Positions 35,728-44,177 of a stretch of 64,000 bases of DNA are shown here, piece after piece. A program made the position numbers and the translations under genes. Source of the stretch: Streptomyces bacillaris (lineage in GTDB: Bacteria; Actinomycetota; Actinomycetes; Streptomycetales; Streptomycetaceae); assembly GCF_003268675.1 (NCBI RefSeq), contig NZ_CP029378.1, positions 7,006,001 through 7,070,000 of the forward strand, in the 5' to 3' direction. Below the pieces are notes generated by a model, which did no database searches, was not told where the DNA came from, and saw only the letters and a list, made by a program, of their open reading frames with translations. Within the stretch, counting starts at the first letter, position 1. Each line of letters begins with the position of its first letter.

Positions 35728-35817
35728 CGGAATCGGCGCCATAGGGACGACCGGCGCGCGGTCCGCCCCATGCCTCTTCGGCGGGCGGTCCGCCCCCGCC
35801 CGTAGCACCATGGCCGC

Positions 35818-37353
35818 ATGCTGCTCGCCGAGCTCGCCCAGGTCTCCCTGGAGGTCGCCGCCACCTCCGCCCGGTCCCGCAAGGTGGCGCTCCTCGCCGC
35901 GCTCTTCCGGGACGCCGGACCCGACGACGTCCCCGTCGTCATCCCGTACCTCGCCGGGCGGCTGCCCCAGGGGCGGATCGGCGTCGGCTGGCGCTCCCTC
36001 GGCGACCCCGTCGAACCGGCCGCCGAGCCCACCCTCACCGTCACCGGGGTCGACGCCGAGCTGACCGCGCTGGCCGCCGTCTCCGGCCCCGGCTCCCAGG
36101 CGCTGCGGCGCGAACGGCTGCGGGCCCTGTTCGCCGCCGCCACCGCCGACGAGCAGCACTTCCTGAAGGCCCTGCTCACCGGGGAGGTCCGCCAGGGCGC
36201 CCTGGACGCCGTCGCCGCCGACGCGCTGGCCAGGGCCGCCGAGGCCCCGCCCGCCGACGTCCGCCGGGCCGTGATGCTCGCCGGATCGCTCCCGGAGGTG
36301 GCCCGGCCCCTCCTCGCGGAAGGCCCCGGCGCGCTCGCCGCCTTCCGGCTCACCGTGGGGCGGCCCGTCCAGCCGATGCTGGCCCACACCGCCGCCTCGG
36401 TGACCGAGGCGGTCGAGAGGCTCGGCCCCTGCGCGGTGGAGGAGAAGCTCGACGGCATCCGGGTCCAGGTCCACCGGGACGGCGACCGGGTCCGCGCCTA
36501 CACCCGGACCCTCGACGACATCACCGACCGGCTGCCCGAACTCGTCACCGCCGTCGCCGCGCTGGAGGCCGGGAGGTTCATCCTGGACGGCGAGGTGATC
36601 GCCCTGGGCGAGGACGGCAGGCCGCGCCCCTTCCAGGAGACCGCCTCCCGGGTGGGCTCGCGCCGGGACGTGGCCGCCGCTGCCGCCGGCGTACCGATCG
36701 TGCCCGTCTTCTTCGACGCCCTCTCCGCCGACGGCGACGACCTGCTCGACCTCTCCTTCGCCGAGCGCCACGCCGCCCTGGCCCGGCTGGTCCCCGAGCC
36801 CCTGCGGGTCCGGCGCACGCTCGTGCCCGACCCGGCGGACGCGGAGGCGCGCCGGGCCGCCGAGGCGTTCCTCGTCGAGACCCTGGAACGCGGCCACGAG
36901 GGCGTCGTCGTCAAGGACCTGGCCGCCGCCTACAGCGCGGGCCGCAGAGGCGCCTCCTGGCTGAAGGTCAAGCCGGTGCACACCCTGGACCTGGTGGTGC
37001 TCGCCGCCGAATGGGGGAGCGGGCGGCGCACCGGCAAGCTCTCCAACCTCCACCTGGGCGCCCGCCGCCCCGACGGCTCCTTCGCGATGCTCGGCAAGAC
37101 CTTCAAGGGGCTCACCGACGCCCTGCTGGAGTGGCAGACCGAGAAGCTGCGGGAGCTGGCGACCGGCGAGGACGGACACGTCGTGACCGTACGCCCCGAA
37201 CTCGTCGTGGAGATCGCCCACGACGGGCTCCAGCGCTCCACCCGCTACCCGGCCGGTGTCACCCTCCGCTTCGCCCGCGTCCTGCGCTACCGCGAGGACA
37301 AGACCGCGCAGGAGGCCGACACCGTGGAGACGGTCCTCTCGCAGCAGCGCTGA
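35818..37353 (+). CDS. ligB: ATP-dependent DNA ligase
   Basis: 511-aa ATP-dependent ligase, a repair-type second ligase in actinomycetes next to NAD-dependent LigA. N-terminal DNA-binding domain to about residue 190, then motif I EEKLDGIRVQVHRDG (AMP-accepting Lys), motif III LDGEVIAL, motif IV GHEGVVVKD, motif V SWLKVKPVHT, and the OB-fold with LGARRPDGSF and the C-terminal LRFARVLRYREDK. ATG 35818 lacks a Shine-Dalgarno; TAGCAC ends 9 nt upstream. Followed by a terminator. Confidence 0.93.
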   Translation: MLLAELAQVSLEVAATSARSRKVALLAALFRDAGPDDVPVVIPYLAGRLPQGRIGVGWRSLGDPVEPAAEPTLTVTGVDAELTALAAVSGPGSQALRRERLRALFAAATADEQHFLKALLTGEVRQGALDAVAADALARAAEAPPADVRRAVMLAGSLPEVARPLLAEGPGALAAFRLTVGRPVQPMLAHTAASVTEAVERLGPCAVEEKLDGIRVQVHRDGDRVRAYTRTLDDITDRLPELVTAVAALEAGRFILDGEVIALGEDGRPRPFQETASRVGSRRDVAAAAAGVPIVPVFFDALSADGDDLLDLSFAERHAALARLVPEPLRVRRTLVPDPADAEARRAAEAFLVETLERGHEGVVVKDLAAAYSAGRRGASWLKVKPVHTLDLVVLAAEWGSGRRTGKLSNLHLGARRPDGSFAMLGKTFKGLTDALLEWQTEKLRELATGEDGHVVTVRPELVVEIAHDGLQRSTRYPAGVTLRFARVLRYREDKTAQEADTVETVLSQQR

Positions 37354-37354
37354 A

Positions 37355-37383
37355 CCGCGCCCCCCGGGACAGCGGGGGCGCGG
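37355..37383. terminator. terminator between convergent ligB and NADH dehydrogenase
   Basis: CCGCGCCCCC (37355-37364) and GGGGGCGCGG (37374-37383) form a perfect 10-bp stem with a 9-nt loop directly after the ligase stop. Confidence 0.7.
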
Positions 37384-37407
37384 CTCGGACGCCGGTGCTC
37401 AGTGTGC

Positions 37408-38769
37408 TCAGTGCTTGATGACCGACGACTGCGTGTGCTCCTTGATCTGCTCGGGCGTCAGATAGGCGTCCGTGTACTCGAAGTCCCGCAGCGTCGCCGG
37501 TTTGCGCGACTGGAACCCGGTCCGTACGAAGTCGTCCCCGGCGACCGCGTTGAGCAGCCAGTTCGTCATGACCCGGGTCTTCGCCACGTTCGTCCGCAGC
37601 GCCGACCAGTGGTAGCCGCGCGCCACCGCCTGCGCGGGCAGCCCGTGCAGCTCGACGCCGAGCGGCTTGGAGACCGCGTCCTTGCCGCCGAGGTCCACGA
37701 CGAGCCCCAGGTCCTTGTGGACGTAGTCCTTGAGCGGCTGACGGCGCAGCGAGGCGATCAGGTTGTCCGCCATCACCTTGCCCTGGCGCATGGCGTGCTG
37801 AGCGGTCGGCGGGCAGACCGCCCCGTCGCCCTTCGCCAGGTCGGGCACCGCCGCCGCGTCCCCGAGCGCGAACACCCCGTCCGCCCCCGGCAGCCGCAGC
37901 TGCGGGGTCACGGCCAGCCGGCCGCGTACGGTCTCCGCGCCCAGCGTGGCGATCAGCGGGCTGGCGGCCACCCCCGCGGTCCAGATCAGCGTCCGGCAGG
38001 GCAGCACCCGGCCGTCGGTGAACGTGACCTCCTCGGCGGCGGCCTTGGCGATCGAGACGCCGAGCGACACCTCGATGTTCCGCCTGCGCAGCACGTCCAG
38101 GGCGGCGCGCCCCAGCTTGTCGCCCAGCTCCGGCATGAGCTTGGGCGCGATGTCGATCAGATGCCACTTGATCAGCTTCGGGTCCAGCCGCGGATAGTGC
38201 CGGATCGCGTTGGTGGTCAGGCGCTGGAGGCAGGCGGCCGTCTCCGTGCCCGCGTAACCGCCGCCGACCACGACGAACTGGAGCCGGGACGCCCGCTCCG
38301 CCTCGTCCTGGCTGGCGTCGGCCAGATCGAGCTGGGCGATGACGTGGTCGCGTACGTACGCCGCCTCCGCGAGCGTCTTCATCCCGCGCGCGTGGTCCAG
38401 CAGCCCGGGGATGTCGAAGGTCCGGGTCACACTGCCGGCCGCCAGCACGATGTAGTCGTACGGCTCGGTGACGATCTCGTCCGTGATCTTCCGGATGACA
38501 CAGACCTTGGCCTTGGTGTCCACGCCGATCGCGCCGCCGGGGATGATCCGGGTGCGGTGGCGGCGGCTGCGGCGCAGCGAGACCGCCACCGACTGGGGGG
38601 TGAGCACGCCGGAGGCCACCTGGGGCAGCAGCGGCAGATAGAGCTGGTACGAGAACGGCGTGACGAGCGCGATCTCGGCCTCGCCCGGAGCGAGCCTGCG
38701 CTCCAGCCGTTGTACACATTCGACACCTGCGAAGCCGGCGCCGACGACGAGAATCCTGGGTGGTGCCAC
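37408..38769 (-). CDS. type II NADH dehydrogenase (NDH-2-like)
   Basis: 453-aa two-dinucleotide-binding flavoprotein oxidising NADH to quinone at the membrane face without proton pumping. FAD Rossmann ILVVGAGFAGVECVQRL at the N-terminus, NAD Rossmann VVVGGGYAGTETAACL in the middle, the AGV(A)ASPL loop, GDAAAVPDLAKG, and TAQHAMRQGKVMADN. The C-terminal region is amphipathic as expected for membrane attachment. GTG 38769 after AAGGGA; an ATG 22 codons upstream would add a non-conserved leader. Confidence 0.9.
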   Translation of the reverse strand: MAPPRILVVGAGFAGVECVQRLERRLAPGEAEIALVTPFSYQLYLPLLPQVASGVLTPQSVAVSLRRSRRHRTRIIPGGAIGVDTKAKVCVIRKITDEIVTEPYDYIVLAAGSVTRTFDIPGLLDHARGMKTLAEAAYVRDHVIAQLDLADASQDEAERASRLQFVVVGGGYAGTETAACLQRLTTNAIRHYPRLDPKLIKWHLIDIAPKLMPELGDKLGRAALDVLRRRNIEVSLGVSIAKAAAEEVTFTDGRVLPCRTLIWTAGVAASPLIATLGAETVRGRLAVTPQLRLPGADGVFALGDAAAVPDLAKGDGAVCPPTAQHAMRQGKVMADNLIASLRRQPLKDYVHKDLGLVVDLGGKDAVSKPLGVELHGLPAQAVARGYHWSALRTNVAKTRVMTNWLLNAVAGDDFVRTGFQSRKPATLRDFEYTDAYLTPEQIKEHTQSSVIKH

Positions 38770-38886
38770 GGTCTGCGTCCCTTCTCGGGCTTGCGTGGTT
38801 CTGCGCTCGCCTGCCCCGTATACCGGCCGATGCACTCCTCATCCTCACCGGATGCACCCCGCTCCGCCTCCCGGCGGGGGTGAACG

Positions 38887-38915
38887 GGCCGCCGCACGGT
38901 GGACGTGCGGCGGCC
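38887..38915 (-). terminator. terminator of the APH-like gene
   Basis: GGCCGCCGCAC (38887-38897) and GTGCGGCGGCC (38905-38915), perfect 11-bp stem, 7-nt loop, 4 bp after the stop of the minus-strand kinase gene. Confidence 0.75.
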
Positions 38916-38919
38916 GGGA

Positions 38920-39942
38920 TCACAGGGGCGGCTCGGTGTGCAGCTCGCGCAGCCAGTGGGCCGTCTCGGCACCTCCGGGGGCGGCCTGGGCGCCGGGAAC
39001 GGGGAACATCCGGCCCCACGAGGCGGCCCGCCCCAGCGCCGCCAGCCGCCACGCCAGGCTCACCGCCCGCCGCAGCTCACCCGCCGTCACCCCGTCGCCC
39101 GTCCACGGCTCCAGATAGGCGTCCCGCAGCCGGGGCAGGGCCGCGGGGCCGAACCGGTCCTCGGCCGACCGCGCCGGGACCAGCAGACTGGAGAACGGGT
39201 GGCCGACCAGGGCGTCGCCCCAGTCGAAGAAGGCGAACCGGCCGGGGGCGGGCCGGAAGAGCTGGCTGTCGTGGAGATCGGCATGGTCCAGCGAAGCGGC
39301 CACACCCACCGATGCCAGCTCCTCGCACCACTCCACCAGCCGGGGCCGCAGCGCCTCCAGCGCCACCCGCTCCTCCCCGGTCAGCGCCGCGTTCTCCGCC
39401 ACCAGCGTGTCGAAGAGGCCCGGCAGTTCGTCCGGGCGGGCGCTCGGCACCCCGAGACCCGCCACCTTCTCCGCGTACGGGACGAGCGCCCGCTGCATCA
39501 CCGCGTAACTCCGCAGGGCGTCCTCCCAGTCCGCGAGCGTGCCCGCGCCCTCGTCCAGCACCCGCCGCAGCAGCGGCCCGCCGTCCGGCAGCAGGCACCA
39601 GCCGCGCTCCGCGTCGACGGCGAGCGGAGCCAGGACGTGGTCCGGCACCCAGTCGGCCAGGGCGGCCGCGAGAGACGCCTCGAAGGCGGCGGCCGGGGGC
39701 ACGGCCTTGAACCACACCGGCCGGTCACCGGGGCCACCGGCGACGGAGAACCGCACGAGCACCGACCAGGGGCGCAGCCGCACCTCCCGGGGGCCGGACT
39801 CGCGCAGCCCGCGCTCCGCCAGCCGCCCCGTCACCCAGTCCAGGGCCTCCGCCCGGCGGTCCGGGTCGTCCCAGGGGGTCCGGGCGTCCGGGAAGCGCCC
39901 GCGGTCCAGGATCTCGGCCGTACCGTCGTCATCTCTGTGCAT
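38920..39942 (-). CDS. aminoglycoside phosphotransferase-like kinase
   Basis: 340-aa APH/choline-kinase fold protein. Catalytic loop SLDHADLHDSQLF (HxDxxxxQ instead of the usual final Asn) and DFG-like FAFFDWGDALVGHPF are clear; WFKAVPPAAAFEASL probably holds the nucleotide-contact Lys. The N-terminus lacks a classical glycine-rich loop, as in other APH members. Substrate unknown; such proteins rarely are real resistance enzymes. ATG 39942 is in a region shared with a divergent gene and several GACCGCCGAC repeats. Confidence 0.78.
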   Translation of the reverse strand: MHRDDDGTAEILDRGRFPDARTPWDDPDRRAEALDWVTGRLAERGLRESGPREVRLRPWSVLVRFSVAGGPGDRPVWFKAVPPAAAFEASLAAALADWVPDHVLAPLAVDAERGWCLLPDGGPLLRRVLDEGAGTLADWEDALRSYAVMQRALVPYAEKVAGLGVPSARPDELPGLFDTLVAENAALTGEERVALEALRPRLVEWCEELASVGVAASLDHADLHDSQLFRPAPGRFAFFDWGDALVGHPFSSLLVPARSAEDRFGPAALPRLRDAYLEPWTGDGVTAGELRRAVSLAWRLAALGRAASWGRMFPVPGAQAAPGGAETAHWLRELHTEPPL

Positions 39943-39988
39943 CGGACGATTCGATCATTCGGCCGATCGGCCCCGCATCCCTATTAGA

Positions 39989-40028
39989 GACCGCCGACAT
40001 TGGGGACCGCCGACCGGTCGGCGGTCCC
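39989..40028. promoter_or_regulatory. repeated decamer and 26-bp palindrome in a divergent promoter
   Basis: GACCGCCGAC occurs directly at 39989-39998 and 40005-40014 and inverted (GTCGGCGGTC) at 40017-40026. The last two lie in a perfect 26-bp palindrome 40003-40028 (arms GGGACCGCCGACC and its complement). Between the APH-like and the membrane-protein genes; plausible operator cluster. Confidence 0.5.
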
Positions 40029-40076
40029 GCGACCCGTCGACGGGCGGGGGAGAGGCAGCGAGTACGCTGCCGGTGC

Positions 40077-40805
40077 GTGCGCGGCCGTGCGGGCGCAGGC
40101 TCGGTCGCCCCGCCCCCCGACTTCTCCGACTTCTCCGAAAGCCCTGGTATGCCGCCGCTCCGCCCGCCCGGCCCCGCCTCCCCGGCGGCCGGCGTCGTGC
40201 GCGGGGTGCGGGCGGGGGCGCTCGCGGTGCTGTGCGTGTCGCTGCCGCTGGCCGCCCATCTGCTCGCCCGCTGCGAGGCTCCCGCGTGGGTGCTCGTCGC
40301 GATGGCCGGGATGGTCGCGGGCCCGGCGGCGGTGGTGCTGACCCGGCGGCGGCTGTCGGACACCCAGGTCGTGGGGGTCCTCGCCGCCTCCCAGCTGGCC
40401 TACCACCTCGCGTACGCGCTGCCCGGTGTCTGCCGTGCGGTGGGTACGGCAGGGGTGCCGCTCTGGACCGGGCACGGCGCGACCACCCATGTCCCCTCGG
40501 GCGTGCTGCTCTCCGGGCAGTTGGTCGCCCTGCTCGTCGCGGCCCGCGCCCTGGGCCTGACGCAATTGCTGCTCGGCCGGGGGCGGCCCCTGCTGGCTGC
40601 GGTCGGCCGCCTCCTCACCCTCGTACGGCCCCTGGCCTCCGACCCCCGCGTCCCGTGGCCGCACGGCAGGCACCGGGGGCGCACCCGGCGCCCGAAGTCG
40701 GCCGTCCTCGCACGGCTGCGGTCGGGGCGGGCCCCGCCGCCCACCGTCCTCGCGCCGCCCTTCCGCACCGGACCGGCTCCGGTCGGCGGCCTCTGCCTGC
40801 CCTGA
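40077..40805 (+). CDS. hypothetical integral membrane protein
   Basis: 242-aa protein of unknown function. A polar, Pro-rich start (APPPDFSDFSESPGMPPLRP) is followed by three or four hydrophobic helices (ALAVLCVSLPLAAHLL, WVLVAMAGMVAGPAAVVL, QVVGVLAASQLAYHLAYALP, VLLSGQLVALLVAARALGL) and a basic cytoplasmic tail. GTG 40077 is chosen because TACGCT (40063-40068) lies 8 nt upstream, a leaderless layout, and codon bias reaches it; ATG 40149 is the alternative. Followed 84 bp later by a DsbA-like gene, perhaps in one operon. Confidence 0.65.
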   Translation: MRGRAGAGSVAPPPDFSDFSESPGMPPLRPPGPASPAAGVVRGVRAGALAVLCVSLPLAAHLLARCEAPAWVLVAMAGMVAGPAAVVLTRRRLSDTQVVGVLAASQLAYHLAYALPGVCRAVGTAGVPLWTGHGATTHVPSGVLLSGQLVALLVAARALGLTQLLLGRGRPLLAAVGRLLTLVRPLASDPRVPWPHGRHRGRTRRPKSAVLARLRSGRAPPPTVLAPPFRTGPAPVGGLCLP

Positions 40806-40889
40806 CGGGTCCCACGGGGCCCGTCCTGCCCCGCCGGGCACCTGAACACCACCGCCGTGCCCGGCCAGTTCCGTGAGGACGGACGCACC

Positions 40890-41552
40890 GTGAAGAAGCA
40901 TCTGATCATCGCCGCAGTGATCCTGGCGGCCTTCGCCGCAGGCCTCGGCTCCTTCCTGCTGCTGGCACCCGAGGACCGCGACCGGGGGATGGTGGAGGTC
41001 GAAGCCGCCGCCCACGCCCAGCCCGTACGGGAAACCAGCCACCGGCTCACCTCTCCGGAGCGGAGCGAGCTGACGGTGGTGGAGTTCCTGGACTTCGAGT
41101 GCGAGGCGTGCGGGGCGGTCTACCCGGCCGTGGAGAAGCTGCGCGCGGAGTACGGGGACCGGGTCACCTTCATCGCCCGCTACTTCCCGATGCCGGGCCA
41201 CAAGAACGCCCTGCTCGCCGCCCGTACGGTCGAGGCGGCCGCCCAGCAGGGCAAGTTCGAGGAGATGTACGGCAAGCTCTTCACCACCCAGGCCCAGTGG
41301 GGCGAGGCCACCGAGTCCAAGGAAGCCCTCTTCCGCGAGTACGCCCGCGAACTCGGCCTCGACATGGAGAAGTTCACCGCCGCGCTGAACGACCCGGCCA
41401 CCACCGAGCGGATCGAGGCCGACCAGCGCGACGGCCTCGGCCTCGGGGTCCAGGGCACGCCCACGTTCTTCGTCGACGGGCTCAGGATCCCCAACCCCGC
41501 CTCGTACGAGGAGTTCCGCGCGCTCATCGAGAAGCGGCTCGCGCGCCGGTGA
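40890..41552 (+). CDS. membrane-anchored DsbA-like thioredoxin-fold protein
   Basis: 220-aa extracytoplasmic thiol oxidoreductase. One N-terminal membrane anchor (KKHLIIAAVILAAFAAGLGS), then the thioredoxin fold with active site FECEACGAVYP (CxxC), a helical insert with EMYGKLFTTQAQWGEATESK, and the cis-Pro loop GVQGTPTFFVDG. Expected to form or shuffle disulfides in secreted proteins. GTG 40890 with GAGGAC 9 nt upstream. The preceding membrane protein gene may supply a partner. Confidence 0.88.
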   Translation: MKKHLIIAAVILAAFAAGLGSFLLLAPEDRDRGMVEVEAAAHAQPVRETSHRLTSPERSELTVVEFLDFECEACGAVYPAVEKLRAEYGDRVTFIARYFPMPGHKNALLAARTVEAAAQQGKFEEMYGKLFTTQAQWGEATESKEALFREYARELGLDMEKFTAALNDPATTERIEADQRDGLGLGVQGTPTFFVDGLRIPNPASYEEFRALIEKRLARR

Positions 41553-41605
41553 CGACCGTCGCGTGCACCCGTCCGACGCGTACTCCCGAAGCTGCCGCGC
41601 GAACC

Positions 41606-41611
41606 TAGAAT
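41606..41611 (+). promoter_or_regulatory. -10 element of the blaI-like gene
   Basis: TAGAAT, matching the vegetative -10 consensus, gives a leader of about 46 nt before ATG 41664. No good -35 was found. Confidence 0.4.
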
Positions 41612-41663
41612 GTGAACGCGGGCGCATCGGAAGAGGGCGCGGGGACGGAAGTAGGGACGGGAC

Positions 41664-42032
41664 ATGCGACGGCTCGGAGAGCTTGAGGCCGAGATCATGG
41701 ACCGTCTGTGGACCTGGGACAGACCGGCGACGGTCCGCGAGGTCGTCGACGACATCAACCTCCGCCGCCCCGCCGCCTACACGACGGTGATGACCGTGGC
41801 CACCATCCTCTACAACAAGGGCTGGCTGACCCGGCGCAAGCAGGGACAGGCGTGGCTCTACACGCCGGTGCGCAGCCGCGAGGCGTACGCGGCGGCCCTC
41901 ATGGAGGACGCCCTGGGGGCGAGCCGGGACCGCTCGGCCGCCCTCGTCCACTTCGTCGAGCGGATGACGGACGACGAGGTCGCCGCGTTGCGCGAGGCGC
42001 TGCGGGCGACCGGCCGGGGCGGCGAGCTGTGA
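41664..42032 (+). CDS. BlaI/MecI/CopY-family transcriptional repressor
   Basis: 122-aa winged-helix repressor. MRRLGELEAEIMDRLWTWDR opening, REVVDDINLRRPAAYTTVMT recognition region and LYNKGWLTRRKQGQAWLYTP wing are characteristic, followed by the C-terminal dimerisation helices. In this family the repressor is inactivated by proteolysis triggered by the M56 membrane peptidase, which is encoded directly downstream with a GTGA overlap. ATG 41664 after AGGGACGGGAC. Confidence 0.92.
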   Translation: MRRLGELEAEIMDRLWTWDRPATVREVVDDINLRRPAAYTTVMTVATILYNKGWLTRRKQGQAWLYTPVRSREAYAAALMEDALGASRDRSAALVHFVERMTDDEVAALREALRATGRGGEL

Positions 42033-42931
42033 ACGCCGCCCCCGCCTTCCTCGGCTACGCCGCCGCCGTCGGCGTACTGGCCCCGCGCGTGCTGCTCCGC
42101 AGCGCCTGGCCGCAGCGCGCACCGCTGCTGGCGGTCGCCGTCTGGTTCGCACTCGCGGCGTCGTTCTCGCTCTGCGTGCACCTGGCCGCCGCGCACCTGG
42201 CCACCCCGGGGGCGCATCTGCACGGCATCCTCTACTCCTGCCGGGCGGCCCTGGGGCTCGGCGGCGAGACCGACGGGGGCCGGGGCGTCTCCTGGGGTCT
42301 GGTGGCGCTCGTCGTGCTGCTCGCCGCCCATCTGACCGGCTTCGCCTTCCACGCCGTACGGGCCCGGGCCGCGCGCGCCCGCCACCGTGACGTGCTGGAC
42401 AAGGTGGGGCGCCCCTCGGCGCGGCTGCGGGCCACGGTGGTGGAGCACGCCGAGCCCGCCGCGTACTGCCTGCCGGGCCGTCGCCCGAGGATCGTCGTCA
42501 GCAGCGGCGCGGTCGACGCCCTCTCGCACGACGAACTCGGCGCCGTCGTCGAACACGAGCGGGCCCACATCCATGGCCGCCACCATCTGCTCCTCGCGGC
42601 GGCCCACGCCTTCGCCTGGGTCTTCCCCTGGCTGCCCCTCGCCCGCCACCTGCGGGAACAGATCCCGCTGCTCCTGGAGATGGCCGCCGACGACCGGGCC
42701 CTGCGCCGCTCCCCGCACCACGCGCTGGCCACGGCGATGTTCACCCTGGCCGCCGGCCGGGCGCCGCGCGGGACGCTCGCGGTCGGCGGCGCGTCGGTGG
42801 TCATCCGCCTCCGCCGCGTCCTGGCCCCGCAGCGCGGCGCCCATCCGGCGCTCCGCTGCACGGTCGGCACCGGCGCCCTGATGGCCCCGCTGCTGCCCGT
42901 CCTGCTGACCTGCCACGCCGGACTCGGGTGA
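42029..42931 (+). CDS. M56-family membrane zinc peptidase (BlaR1/MecR1-like, no sensor domain)
   Basis: 300-aa polytopic membrane protease. Zinc-binding HExxH is VVEHERAHIHGRHHL (HERAH), with downstream EMAADDRAL giving the third ligand. Hydrophobic helices precede and follow it. The penicillin-binding sensor domain of BlaR1 is absent, so the inducing signal is not a beta-lactam by this route. Start GTG 42029 overlaps the repressor stop. Substrate is probably the BlaI-like protein. Confidence 0.88.
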   Translation: MNAAPAFLGYAAAVGVLAPRVLLRSAWPQRAPLLAVAVWFALAASFSLCVHLAAAHLATPGAHLHGILYSCRAALGLGGETDGGRGVSWGLVALVVLLAAHLTGFAFHAVRARAARARHRDVLDKVGRPSARLRATVVEHAEPAAYCLPGRRPRIVVSSGAVDALSHDELGAVVEHERAHIHGRHHLLLAAAHAFAWVFPWLPLARHLREQIPLLLEMAADDRALRRSPHHALATAMFTLAAGRAPRGTLAVGGASVVIRLRRVLAPQRGAHPALRCTVGTGALMAPLLPVLLTCHAGLG

Positions 42932-42995
42932 CGGCCTCCGCCCCCCGCCCGCGGCCCCGGTTCCGGTCTCCCGGCCACGGGCGGCGCCCGCAGCC

Positions 42996-44036
42996 TCAGA
43001 TCCGTACGCCCCACATGAACGGCATCCCGCTGCGCGCCATCGACTCGTAACGCACCACCGCTCCCGGCTTCGGCGAGTGGAGGATCTGGCCGTTCCCGGC
43101 GTAGAAGCCGACATGGCTGAGGTCGGTGCGCATGATGACGAGGTCGCCAGGCTTGAGCGCGCCGATGGAGTTGATCCGGGTCCCGGCGTTGGCCTGTGCC
43201 TGGGAGGTGCGGGGCAGGTTGACGCCTGCCTGTCGGAACGCCCAGGAGGTCAGCCCCGAGCAGTCGAACGACCCCGGGCCCGTGGCCCCCCAGACGTACG
43301 GCATGCCCACCCGGGTCTTGGCCGCCGCGAAGGCCGCCGCGGTGATGCCCGACGCGCTGGCCTCGTTGCCGAGCTGGACCCGCTCGCTGGTCCGGTTGGC
43401 GCGCTCCTCCTTGGCGGCGATCTCGGCCCGCTCCTTGGCCGTCAGCGTGTTGAGGAGCCGCTGTGCCTCGGCCAGCTTGCCCTGGATCTCCTTCTTCCGG
43501 TTCCCCAGCTCCTTGCGGGTGTCCTGGAGGGCCGCGAGCTTGGTACCGGCCTGGGTGCGCTTCTGCTGGAGGCCGCGCTGCTCGGAGAGGAAGCGCTGGA
43601 GGGACTGCGACTGGCGGGCGCTCAGCCGGTCCAGGACCGCCGCCTCGTCCAGATAGGCGTCCGGGTCGGAGGAGAGCAGCAGCCGCACCGAGGGGTCGAT
43701 CCCGCCGCTGCGGTACTGGGCGGTGGCCGCCGAACCGAGCCCGCGCCGCAGCTCGTTGAGGTCGTCCTGCTTGCGGGCCACGGCCGCCTGGAGGTTGTCG
43801 GCCTCCTTGCGGAGCTTCTCCGCGTTCTCCTTCGCCCCGTTGTACTTCTCCGTCGCCTGGGTCGCCTCCTCGTGGAGGCGGTCTATCTGCGCCTGCACGC
43901 CCTTCTTGTTCGGATCGGGCAGGGGGTCGGCCGACGCCGGAGAGGCGGAGAGCGCGACGCTCACCGCGGCGGTCGCCGTGAGCACGGACGCGTAACCCTG
44001 GCTGGAGGACTGCTTGGGACGACGGTGGGAGGCCAC
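42996..44036 (-). CDS. secreted coiled-coil NlpC/P60 endopeptidase
   Basis: 346-aa cell-wall hydrolase of the RipA/SwlA type. Signal peptide about residues 1-38 (VLTATAAVSVALSASPASA), long coiled-coil domain (about 45-215, e.g. KYNGAKENAEKLRKEADNLQ), then NlpC/P60 with catalytic Cys in FDCSGLTSWAFRQAG, His in LSHVGFYAGNGQ and His in ILHSPKPG. GTG 44036 with AGGAG 9 nt upstream; the frame further upstream is antisense to the next gene. No riboswitch space in its short leader, unlike the P60 gene at 11 kb. Confidence 0.92.
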   Translation of the reverse strand: MASHRRPKQSSSQGYASVLTATAAVSVALSASPASADPLPDPNKKGVQAQIDRLHEEATQATEKYNGAKENAEKLRKEADNLQAAVARKQDDLNELRRGLGSAATAQYRSGGIDPSVRLLLSSDPDAYLDEAAVLDRLSARQSQSLQRFLSEQRGLQQKRTQAGTKLAALQDTRKELGNRKKEIQGKLAEAQRLLNTLTAKERAEIAAKEERANRTSERVQLGNEASASGITAAAFAAAKTRVGMPYVWGATGPGSFDCSGLTSWAFRQAGVNLPRTSQAQANAGTRINSIGALKPGDLVIMRTDLSHVGFYAGNGQILHSPKPGAVVRYESMARSGMPFMWGVRI

Positions 44037-44097
44037 GGGGGAGGGCTCCTTCTTCCTCGGCCGCCGACCGAGGGGCCGTGCGGAGGCTGGGCCACGC

Positions 44098-44127
44098 ATA
44101 CTAATCAACTTAGTGACCGGGATCCAA
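44098..44127 (-). promoter_or_regulatory. promoter of the coiled-coil P60 gene
   Basis: On the minus strand -35 TTGGAT (44127-44122), 18-bp spacer, -10 TAGTAT (44103-44098). Leader about 55 nt. The spacer holds the small inverted repeat ACTAA/TTAGT. Confidence 0.5.
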
Positions 44128-44177
44128 GCGCCCTCCGTCCGCCCGGAGTTCCCGCGCCCGCATGCGAGGATGCTGCG

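Noticed and set aside
38920..39942. Aminoglycoside resistance gene
   Set aside because: Only the general APH fold is visible, with HxDxxxxQ in place of the usual Asn; many actinomycete kinases share it and no resistance context is present.
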